Shown: positions 21,030 through 32,400 of the stretch, in pieces
Position numbering within the stretch: the stretch's first letter is position 1
Layout of the letters: each line of letters starts with the position of its first letter
Assembly (NCBI RefSeq): GCF_963678635.1
Contig: NC_087067.1
Span: 24,373,547 to 24,437,546 of the forward strand
Length of the DNA: 64,000 nucleotides
Direction of reading: 5' to 3'
DNA from: Symsagittifera roscoffensis
Taxonomy: Eukaryota; Xenacoelomorpha; Acoela; Convolutidae
Notes under the pieces: model-generated
The model's input: only the letters and a program-made list of their open reading frames with translations
What the model was told of the DNA's origin: nothing
Databases searched by the model: none
Position numbers and translations under genes: made by a program

Positions 21030-24000
21030 GAAAGTTTCAGATGACATGGTGTAAACCCAGAGTAAGAAGGTCTCTGAAATCAAGGAAAAATCAGAGTAAG
21101 AGCTGGAGTGGATCTACATCGGAGTCTAGCCAACGTTGCCGAAAACCCCGAAGAACCGAATACCGATGAAATCAAGTTGAGAAGATTGACCAGCGAGTCT
21201 ACTCCGATAGAACAAGGACAGGTTTTTGAGATTTCAATTGGACAACAGGAAGGCTCAGAAAAGTCGGAGCTGTCTGACGTCTCACTTGAAAAGCCTCCTT
21301 TCGAATGAATACTTCCTTCATTTACGCATAATCTGGTCAATTTCTTTCCATTCTCAAAGGGAGCTGGAACTGATGAGATAGACCGGCAGGCGGGGCCTGG
21401 TAAAGGCGAAGAGTCCAAAAATGATGACTATAGATCAAAGTTGAACTTTGACAGCTCGACTCCTCTGGGTATTTTGGAACAGTCAGAACGATCAGTACAG
21501 CTTCCAACGTGAAGCAGGAACCCAATAATTTCTTAAAAACAGATGTAATCAGCACGACAACAGCGGTGGATGCCATAAATGGCTAGACGATGATTTCAAC
21601 AAATACACCCAGCATAACAAGTTGAGGCAGTAACAAGAAAAAAATGAGGCAGAGTAACAAGAACAAGTTGAGGCAGAGTAACCAGAACAATCAACTCCAC
21701 CTTGTATGAAACCCTCGGCTGGTTTCGTATTGTCAGCGCCATGGATGTTTAGAGAAAGAAAACCTAACGGAGAGACAAGAATGTACCGCACTCTCTAGCA
21801 AATTGGACAGGACTGCCCTAAATTGTGTAAAGGTGAAGAAATTACATCAGAAAGATTGCTCCAAAACGATCTTTGAGAAACTACGGAATCTGTTTGTGTT
21901 CAGGAAGGCTAGGACATCAAGCCAGATATGCTTTGAGAAACAACGACAGCGAGAAGAAGAAACGCTAAATAAATTTCTGAACAACCTAGAGATGCTGAGG
22001 CGCCGAAGTCATCCAGTTGAACCCAATCGCCGGATGATTCCAGCAATATCTTTCAAGTTCATTGACGGTGTGAAAAAAACGAACTGAATTCAATGATGGT
22101 AACCCATTAGTCACTCTATTCTGATCGAGCGAAGCCAGAGGAGCTGAGGCTCAAGTCAAAAAATTACCTGCTTCTTAAGCCATCCATAAGATCAGGTTAT
22201 AACAAGAACAATTATTCCAGTATTAACAAAGGGGCAGCTGCTCAGGACAAAAGTTGATAAAAGCCCAAGGGATGAAAAGGACAAGCGACCATTTTCTACA
22301 TATTGCAGTTCCACAGATCTTCATGTATACGCCTGTGCAACGTGCAATCAACGAATGAAGGCAACTGACTTTTGCGTAGAGGGCAAATATGCATCCGAGG
22401 ATGATCACGAAGAGTTTACACGGGTCCTAACATGAAAATTCGGCTTAGGTGCTACTTATGCAAGCTGGAAGATCATTTCAAAATTTTTTGCTTGCTGCTA
22501 TGAGATGCAGTAGCAGACATAAAGCGTCCATGAAAGGAAGAAGCTCTGTCAGCAATCCAGACTTTTTTGGCTCTCTTAGTGAGTGAGGGTAGGGCTAGGA
22601 AAGGACAGAAGCCTCAAGAATTGATGAAAAATAAAATGCAAGCAAATCATGTAGAGGCGACAGAGGCTGAGCCAGAGGGTACCCCACGAGAAGTAACAAT
22701 CGACTACAAAGCCGCCGATAGAGGTTCACTGCATAGTAAATCTATGGTACACTAGAAATCGGCAACAAAAAATACAAGATAGTGCAGAAAATCAATTGGA
22801 ATTGGATAACGAAAAGCTGCAGGGCTAAATCCAAGCATTCTAAGCGGCTCCGCGAGAGAAGACGAAAACACATCCTGTCTGAGCATGATAACGGATGCTA
22901 TCACATGACCTATATGAAAGTCTGAAATACATTCATCAAATGTTGATAATTTTGATATTAATTTCTAAAAAACCATGAAATCTAAAAACCAAATAAAAAA
23001 CCAAAATTCTAAACCGCGAAGAACCAAAATGGAGCGTGATCAAATTTAATGAACTCTTGCTGAAAAACAGCTCGACTTAAAAAATGTCTTGACATGGTGC
23101 CAAAGGCAGCAAAAATTGCTCGATAATCCGGCTTGCTGGGCATCAGGTGATCAGTAATCTAAGCCAGCCAATGGAGTTCACAATGAAGCATCAGGATGGT
23201 CATGATGATTTTATTTGAGTCTTAGTATCAAATTTGGGCCTAGGTGCTACTTTATTTTTGCAATCAGTAAGATTTTTTCAACTTGCTTTTTTGCAGTTCT
23301 GGGATGCAGTAGCAGACATCAACCATCCACGACAAGAAGAAGCTCTGCCAGGAGTCAAGGTTACCATAGCTCTATCAATGAGTGAGTCAGAGCCCAGGAA
23401 AGGTGAGAAGCCTCAAATGACATGAAAAGAAAAAGCTAGCATATCATGTAGAAGTTACAGAAGCTGAGCCATAGAGTATCCAACGAAAATTAACAATTGA
23501 CTACAAAACCACCGATTAAGATGCACTGTTTAGGAATCTTATGTTCCAACAGGAAATGGCAACGAAGGAGATAGTGCAGAAAATCAAATGCAATAGGATA
23601 ACGAAGAGCTGCAGGACTAATTCCAAGCATTTTAAGTACCCCCGCCAGAGACGACGAAAATACATAATGTTTGCGCATGAAATTTCTTTATATCCATGTC
23701 CTGTATGCAAATTTGATTTGCGTTCATCAACTGCTGATTTGTTTAGCATCATTTTTGCAAAAAAAACCTCAAACTGCGAAAAACCAAAATGGAGCGTGAT
23801 CAAATTTACAGAATTTCGGCTGAAAAAACCACACTACTTAAATGACTTTCTTGACATGGCGCCATAGGCAGCAAAAAACAGTCAATAATCCGGCTTGCTG
23901 GGCATCAGGTGATCAGGAATCTAAGCCAGAAAGTGGATTTACCATGATGCCTTAGGGTATTCATGCTGACTATCTGGGACAACCAGAACCACGAACCGAG

Positions 24001-24693
24001 TCAAGACTGTGCAAGCTTTAATGATCACAGGGGATACCCGGACCATTATACATAAGGGGTTTTATGTGGAGGTCTATGGAAAATATCAGGCAACGGTGAA
24101 TTAGGATGGAGTAAATACCTACACGAAGACCTAAATGACTACTGACAGTGATCAGGGCGACCAGATCCAACTGGGGCAGGAATCATTGAATGTCCAGAGA
24201 ATCGGAAACGACGCCATGATCAAGAAAGATGCGTTGTATATCAGTTACAAGCAGAAAAGGCTACCCATCTGCTGTACTTGGATGAAAAAAAGATAAATTT
24301 CACTGACTTTTTGGACTCGAGAGCGTGGTCAGTGAAGTTTCGATCAAGGCATGGGAGAAATTTGGATATAGATGGGAAAATGTAATAACCACGATTCTGA
24401 GAGTAGTGGCTGCACATGGCGGAGCATGTCACATGGCAGGAAGAACTCCTTCAAATTTCATCCAATGCAGAGCATGGAACCTCCTGATGAGGTCTGATAG
24501 AAAAGAATCTTGAAGACTCCACCAGTTTATTTTAGGCCGAGACTTTTTCAGTAATTTTGAAGTTGAATAGTGGACTGATACACAAGAGGAACCCAGACAG
24601 AAAGTTTTGTACACGTCCCATAGTATGGAAAAAGAACAACAGAAAACGCCAATTTACTAGGATAGAAAATTTGAATGGAAGACAAGGCAGATA
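21030..24693 (+). pseudogene. Decayed Ty3/Gypsy gag-pol copy related to the giant element
   Basis: The three + frames together follow the giant element's ORFs in order. 21040-21310 matches the N-terminal ORF (SESTPIEQGQ against SESTPVEQGH). 21803-22087 matches the Gag domain (FEKQRQREEETLNKFLNNLE against FEKRRQREDETIDKFLDDLE). 22300-22340 is a zinc knuckle, 24000-24200 the pre-protease region, and 24300-24560 the protease and GRDF motif. Many stops and frameshifts are present and the protease DTG is altered (DSR). It breaks off near 24690 where the young element begins, about residue 900 of the intact pol ORF. The orientation is opposite to the young element. Confidence 0.85.
22436..23930 (+). 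repeat. ~790-bp tandem duplication inside the decayed gag-pol
   Basis: The segment starting AAATT(C/T)GG(C/G)CTAGGTGCTAC occurs at 22436 and 23229. The following blocks (zinc knuckle to 'ccggcttgctgggcatcaggtgatcag') also occur twice, near 23130 and 23890. The second copy keeps the better match to the intact element (FWDAVADINHPRQEEALPGV). Confidence 0.75.
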
Positions 24694-25615
24694 TGTAACA
24701 TTCGCCCGGAAGATACATATCGACGGATAACAAAACTAAGTCTTAAGACGACTGGCTAGCGTCTAAACAGAGCTTTGCATGTTTTTCACCGTCTCTACCA
24801 AGCCAGTACTTTTCGGTGGTCTTTCTTACATCAGGCTGACAAAAACGTTACTGTTCTCCGGCTTCGACCAGAACGCTCAAATTAACTGAATTACATGCGA
24901 AATTAGTGAGCTCATGGCTGGGTCTCTGTATCCCCAGACCACGAGGTCACTCCTAAAAACAGGGCTACTACTTATCATATTACTATTGTTTTTGTTCAGT
25001 AGATAAAAATCATCATCTCCATCGAAGATGGATCAACCCCTTTCCCCCAACTCCTAGCACCTCATCCTTGTCAAAACTAATCAAAATATCAGTTAAATTC
25101 AAGTCAGGACATGACAGGATGCTAAAAGTTTATGTGAGTTAATAAAAGTTTCCGTCCCGAGACCCTTCCGGATTCTTGAATCCGCTGAATCAAGCTCCTT
25201 ACTCTTGATTTCTTGCTAATCCGGAAGGCTGGTTCTCACCCTTCACCGTTGTTGGCAAGGGCCTTGCAACTATTGTAGCAGCACAATAGTTGCAACTCGG
25301 AACGCTCTCTGCTATTCTGTATTTTGTTGTCGTTCTCTAATCTCGATTTTCGTACTGTTCGCAATCGCAGATAAAAGTTGTTCTGTTTCTTTCTGCTATT
25401 TTAGCCAAAATGGCCGTTTTAACATTTCTCAGAAATGTTACGTCATCACTTCGAAAATTTAAAATTTAGAATTCCAGAATCTTCTAGCCTTCACCGTTTG
25501 GCCAATCATTCAAATAACGTCCTTATCCGTTCTAAATCGCCAATCCGGAAGGTTCACTGCTAAAATCCTGAATTCGGCAGAGACTGCATTTTGGCCATTC
25601 TGGTCGAATGTCACA
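24694..25615 (-). repeat. 3' LTR of the giant element
   Basis: It begins TGTAACATTCGCCCGG and ends GGTCGAATGTCACA on the + strand; the two ends form an imperfect 11-bp inverted repeat. It is identical to 48363-49284 except at 24912. It contains a perfect 11-bp inverted repeat (CCTTCCGGATT at 25164-25174, AATCCGGAAGG at 25218-25228), a potential stem-loop in the RNA. Confidence 0.95.
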
Positions 25616-25630
25616 TACTCCCCGGACAGT
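25616..25630 (-). promoter_or_regulatory. Candidate polypurine tract
   Basis: On the - strand the bases just before the 3' LTR read GTCCGGGGAGTA, a short purine-rich run directly abutting TGTGAC. The position is right for plus-strand priming, but the run is short. Confidence 0.35.
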
Positions 25631-26435
25631 CCGGTCAATGTCCTCATTGAATCGCGCAATGTTCTAAATGGTTACAGTGTCATCGAACAGAATTTACAAA
25701 ATGCACGAAATTACTTTTACCTACGTCACATCGACTCACTGCAGAATATGAATGGCATCATACTACATCACTATAGCCTTCAAATTCTTTCATTAATCTG
25801 CACATTGAGGATATTACTTAAGATAAAACATATTTTCTGACTTCCAGTGTCAATATCCCGATTGAAACTTTTTCTCCTAGATTTAAAAGGTGTTGGCTTG
25901 CAGGACAGTCCTGCCAACCAACAAGCTAAAATTATCCTACTATGCTCCTTCCCTTCGGAAATCTTGCTTGCCTATTGTCCTGAGTATTAAAACTAAGAAA
26001 CTTTGTGGTTAGAAAGAACAATGCAACAACCTCCCTCCTCAAGAAGTTACTCAAGTTTTTCATGTCACCACAAAGTTATCAGTCTTCCTAAGTGATTAAA
26101 AACAATCATGCAGGCTGGAATATTTAAATATACTCTTCCCTCAAGCCTTTCTAAATAAATAATAAGTGAGTGTCTCTAAAGCCACTTCAACTAAAACCAA
26201 AATGCAAATTTATAAATGCAACAATTTCCAAACTCAACTTAAATGTTTCAGTTTTCAATTACAACTTGGTTGCTTGGTTTCTCACTTGAGTTTTTCACAC
26301 ACATAAAACAATTCTGAGTTTTAACTTTTCTTCATCATCCCTTTGTTCTCTTCTTTTTTCGTCGTTTAGAAGTTCTAAAACTTCTAAATTCTTCTAATTT
26401 TCTTTCTTGCTGCCTCTTGTTTTCTCGACCATTCG
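25616..26435 (-). other. 3' untranslated region of the giant element
   Basis: This non-coding stretch lies between the end of the second coding region and the 3' LTR. It contains short inverted words such as CCCCGGACAGTCCGG near the LTR and no ORF of interest. Confidence 0.7.
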
Positions 26436-29400
26436 TCAATGCTCCATTTCCTCCTCCTGTGACACTGACTCCGCACTCTCGGTTTCCGTGTCTTGTAGCA
26501 CGTCATTGACTATCCTGACGCTGTTGGAAGCCGTCCTCCAACACTTCTGCTCTTCCACCCTCTGTTTACAGCAAGGTAGGGGATCCACGTTTGATTCTCT
26601 GTTTCTACAGAAGCTGTTGTGGAGACACAACGTCACGTTTCTCTCCAAATCTTCTTTCAGCATCTCTGCCTTCTCATTTCCACTACGCTCGCTCGTCCTG
26701 GAAATTCTTTTCACAGCGGTGGTCACTGCATTCCGATGGGTCACGAAAGCTCGCTTGAAAGCTCCTGCCCCAATGTCCAGTTGATATTCACTGTATACTC
26801 TGCCATGCTTCGACATATGCTTTTTCGCATACTCGTACAACCATGCAGTCATGTTAGCTCTGAACCATGGCATCAATCGTTTTCTTGCCCATATCTTCTT
26901 CACTTCCATCGGAATGTTTAGAACTTTGCACATTGTCTCAAAAAGATCTAAATCTTTTAGACAATCTAATTTCTGCAATTGTTCTCTCGTCGGTGCCTCC
27001 TGTCTATTATTTTCTCTCACATGAGCTTCCAGCCATCGTATCGCCATCATAACTCCCACTATCACTATTGTTATGGGCTGTGATGAATCTGGTAAACCCA
27101 TGGAGAGCAGCTCTCCAGAGTCCCAGATCAACACCAGATTACTACGCTTGGGATACCACCAGGTCTGCAGCAAGCAGTGGCAAGGAAACTCGTCATGTGT
27201 CAACATGATGCTCCTCCAATTCCGTTTTCCCGAAGCTTCCAGCAATGGCTCCACTTCCATCATCACTCGGTGGATCTCATCATTCTCATCTACTGCATTG
27301 TAATCTGTGACAGTTGATCCTCTCTGTTTCTGTTTTTCAAAGTCACTGAAGTTCCCGCTCACGTATCCCATGAACTTCTTTCCTAGTATTGACTCCAACT
27401 CCTCTTTGGTTCTTTCTGGAACTGCTGAGAAAATCTTACACAGTAACTCGTAAGACTTTTCAGACATTCTTGCCAACCTCACGCACTTCGGCACTGAAAA
27501 GGCTTGATCCACAATCGTTCTTGTACTCTTCACATCCACAGCTACGAAATGTACAGGATACTTGCTCTTGCACATTGGAGCCAACATTGAACCCACCAAA
27601 TATCGTGCTCCTGATGGTCTACAATAAGTTTCGCTGTGTCTGATGTTCATCTCCGTTTCGATTGCTTCCCTCCATTTTCCTATATACTTCTGCTCAATCT
27701 GCAGAACTCCTGGGAATACTTCTACGCTGATGGCTGTGACCATCTCATGTTTCTGTTCTAGATTCAATAGTGACTCTAAAGAACCAAACATGCTGTAGAA
27801 TCCTAGTGCTGTCACCAGATTCACATCGGTTCCTCCATGGCAATCTGCTATCAGTTCCGTTTCCGTTCTTGCTTTCATCACTACATTTCCAAACAATACC
27901 GTCAACTGCTTGTGTTGTTTCTCCAGGGTTTTCACACAGTCTAGACTTCCACAAACGTGACCCTCTAGTCCACAGACTTCCGCCAGACAGCTACCAGGTT
28001 TGACCCAGTCTTCTGGTCCCCAGCCAGGCAACTCCACTCTATCTTCTCCGTTGCTCTTAGAGGCTGTTATCATCACATTATATATGATGTTGAGGTCACG
28101 CAGGTTACAGTCCGCATTCAGTTCCCTCTGTATGTCCTGTGTCGCCCGTAATATTGAGTCAGCGTTGGGACTAGGACACCACGATGGCTTCATCAATTCC
28201 CACACTGCCATCAAGCTCGTTCTCAGTAATTCATCTGAGAATCCCAACCCAAATTCCACTCTCTTGTCGGTTTTTGGTACTGAAGGTGCAGTCACCTCTT
28301 CTTCCAAGACCAATCCCAATTTGGCCTGTGGATTGTTAACGCTCTTAGTCGTCACAATTCTGGACGTCCAGAATCTTAGTAACACCGCCTGCTCATAATC
28401 AAAGAAGCAATCACGTATGTCTTCACTCAGGAAAGGATTGTATGCTATCCCTATAATCCCGGACACATAGCTATATGACTTCTTCTTGATCGGTCCGCAG
28501 TATTCACTGGATTTTGGCAATGCTCCCATAGATTCTTTAGTGAGCCTCAACTCCTTGTTTGAGAATCTCCTGATCTCGTCTATCTTTTTCATGGGTTCCA
28601 ATTCTTCAGGTTCTTTCATGTTCACCCTCATCGGTTTACTTTGCTGCATATCCAGCATTGCTAGTAAGAACATGGCTTTCGTTCGCTCATCGCCTTCCTT
28701 CAACATTTTAACACAAGTGCTTAATGCAGGTACTGAAATCTGCTCTATCAGGAATCGAATGAAACAGAGAGCGTCTCTCCGCTTTGCACACGCTACTGCT
28801 GCTCCCTCCTGGACTATCAGATCCCTCAGATTCGTCATTAGGAAAACTTTTTCCTCCTTTGATCTCTTCCTTTCTTCCGAATCATATTCTTCGCGAGTCA
28901 GTCCCATCATGCACCAGGCGAGCCTGAGTTTTAATTCTGTCCTTACGTAAGGTACTGCCACGAGAGCATGTATTCTTGGCGTAGTCCTCATTTCTTCTTC
29001 GAAATACCTCAATACTACTGCTTTCCATGGAAGGCTCACTAACTGCTCGATCGTCTCCGCCTCTACGTCAGACGACGCCAAAGTTCCATACGCCTTCTGC
29101 TTGAGGGTGGTGCCTTGCAACATCATTTCCAGATAACCCTCCATGGCTTTTTCGTCTTCCAGGGCCACTACATACCCTCTAGCCGAGTTCCGGTATTCCA
29201 ACATCTCCATGTATCCACCGGTGGGTTCATCTATCGACACTGTCTCCGACACTGTTAGTCGGTTGTATTCCACTGGTGTCAGTTGTCCTGCAACACTCCC
29301 TTTTCCATGATTCATGGGAGATGGTTTGAAGTCCCTCATTTTACTCTCTCCACATTGACTGAGTATTTCCATTTCTAAAGTTGCTCCAGTCAGAGTGCGG

Positions 29401-32400
29401 TCACTCCTTTTGGATTTATAACCGGTTGACTTTATCCCCGCCATGAGAATGGGTGGCACCATCGCTATATCAGTTAATATTCTATCTGTGCCAGACAATT
29501 GATAATCACCTTGCCCCAAATCCATGACTTCCTCGACTCGTTTTCTTTTCGCTGAGTTACCAGCTTTCATCGATATTTCCGAATCCACTTTCGTCTTTCC
29601 AATCCTCCTCGGCATCACTCTGCTGCCTAACTTCATTTTCATCGCATTGATTTTATCAATCACCATTTTCGATCGCATCGTTCCTCTCCTGGTCCTTGAC
29701 AGGTACACCACCTCTCCTTCATTGTCCTGCGGTGTCATCTTGATGGGAGAATTCGCTTCACTCTCATCAGTGGCTGAGTCGATCAATAACTCACTCAGTC
29801 TCCCTTCACACTCATCAAGCTTGTCAAGTACTTCTCTCATCAAGGGTTGATTGAGACCTGTTTTGAGAATGGACTGGGTCCCATAGCTCTGAATCACAGT
29901 CCAGACTTCTTCCATGAACGCCACTCTGTCCAGCTTACATCCCGTCCTACTCTCGTGGTCTCGGTGATGTACTTCCCATTCTTCTTCGGGTAGCGTTCCC
30001 AAGAAAGGTACTCTGGCTGAGGCCTCTATTCTTCTCCTCCGAGGTGATTCCATGAGGATTCTCTGATCGTTATTTCTTGTATTGCCAGGAGAGCTGCTCT
30101 CCGGCAAATTCCGTTTCATTTCCTCAAAGGCTGACGGAGGTTCCAGTGTCGAGATGCCTTCATCCGCTGGCTCAGTCGTTTCCAATGTGTCTGCATTATT
30201 CTCAAGATCACTGAAGATATTGAAATCCAGGCTGGATGTTCCTCCTGTCGATGCCCTGTCGTCTTCCCCACCAGCTTGATCTTGTTGCATGGGTTCTTCC
30301 GTCTGACGGTTTCCACCCTGTCCGTCATCTCCTTCTGACTTGTCCCCATTCGAGTTCGATGGTCCTTGTTTGTCATCATCAGCTTCTTCCTGGAATCTCG
30401 GTATGAGCAATGTACCGGCTGATTTATCTTCCTCTTCTCCATGGACCACTTTGGTTTCTTCGCAGCCGAAGGGTGCTAGGAAAATTCTCGTCTGCAATAT
30501 TCCCGCAACTTTCATCTCTTTTCTCACACTGGTCAGGATTACTGAGGCTTCAGGCAATTCAGTCCTGCCTCTCATCCTCATTGGAGCTAAGCCTAGTCCC
30601 CTCCATTCCTCATCAAATCCTTCAGGCTTGGGAGTAGCGGCGTTGCTTATTCGCCTTCTCGTCGCTTGATCCGTGTACGCAAATCGTGTGTACTGTAACA
30701 CGGCGGCATTTCTCCCCACGAAGTATGGATCCATCGTCGCCGAGAAATTCCCTACTCTCCTTTCATTGGTTTCGAATGCTCTCAACCTAGGAGTTTGTAC
30801 TACGGAGACTGCTCCGAGCAACATCCTTCTTATCAGAGGGAATTCAGGGATTGCTTCGGGTAGCTTCTTGTAATCGCCCCAATCCTTCGTCTCTTCTCTC
30901 ACCTTGTGATACGCTGCTGTGAGACGAGGCACTCTGGTCATTTCGCCATTCGTTTTGTCATAGGGCCTCAGATTCCAAAGCTTTGGAAACACCTCGATGT
31001 GCCCTCTTTCTACTTCTCCCATGCGGTCACAGAAGTGATCGTCAAAATTGATGACTGTCATCTCTGGCTCCGATATTTTCGCAAATAACAGATCTTCACT
31101 CATGAGCTCTCGCAATGCGTGCAGCTCACACCAGTTCAGTGTACTACCGTCCACTGCCGATATGAGGTTCAGGTGCAACACCGACCTCCTATATGCTTCC
31201 ACTTTAACGTCAGGGAACGCAAAGGTGACTGCTGGTCCATAGATCACTGTCACGAACTCCGTGACTCCTCTGATCAGCGCCAAGGGATCGATTCTCATAG
31301 CTAAGCTCAAATCTGTTAACAGCGGCATGCCTCCAACATGTCGTCTAACATCTTCCTCTCTTTCAATTGTCTCGTCTTCTCCGGTTCCAAAGCGATTTTG
31401 CTGCAAGAGATACTGGATAAGAGTGTGTCTCAGGTCTCTTATTTTGTTCCACGGGTCTGTGGATTTCTTCATATCCAGATTCCTCACTCTCTCTTTCATC
31501 TGCTCTGGACAACGTGCCAGTTTCATCAGCCCTCCCAAGTTTCCGTGGGTTATTGCGATCAATGTCAGAAGTCCATCTAGTCGCAGGTTCTGTATTCCAT
31601 CCGTAAGCAGTATCACCGGTCCTTTCACGAAATTCTCTGCTCCAAATGTCACAAACAGGGCTATTAATTCCACTATCGATACTTTCACTACCGCTTGGAG
31701 GAATTCCTTTATCAAGTAGTGTGAGACTTTCGGGTAGACTTTTGCCAAGAAGGACGCGGTCCATCCGGCTCCCAACCCTTCTAGCATGCTGTCTGTCCTT
31801 TCAAATCCCTCCTGTCCTTTCACTTCCTGGGTCCAGAAGGTTTCCAGAGTAATCTGACACATTCTGTTCACGAACTCAGCTGTCTTTTCTCCGGCATTTT
31901 CCGCCAGGTTCACCTCCTTCAACAAGTAGGCGTATATCTTAGTGATCATTACTGGGCCCTGCTGAAAAGCATCTGCACCCAATGCCGCTACTCTCGGATT
32001 CAGGTGTAGCCACTGGTTTGCTTCCGGCTTGGTTCTCAGCACCATCGCTTCCAGATGAGCCCTCGTCTCCAGTGAATTCTTTCTTCTCGTGTCTTCACTC
32101 GCCACTTCCATTGCTCGGAACCACAAGTCGTTGGACATCGCCGTGATCACTCGATGGTCGTCATCTATTCCTGGTTTCAGTTTGAGTTGCCGACTGAAGT
32201 TGGACAGTTCCAACCCCAGCACTTCGTCCAACACCAACATGTGTAACGCGTGGTCCTTGAACCCTCTCATCGCGTTTGAGATATCTGACCATACTGCCGG
32301 CAGTTCAGCCTTAAGTGGCCTCAAGTTCTCCATTTCTATCATGCGATTCGGGGCTGATATGATCACATCATATTTTCCCTCCGAAAGTAAGGCTACCATT

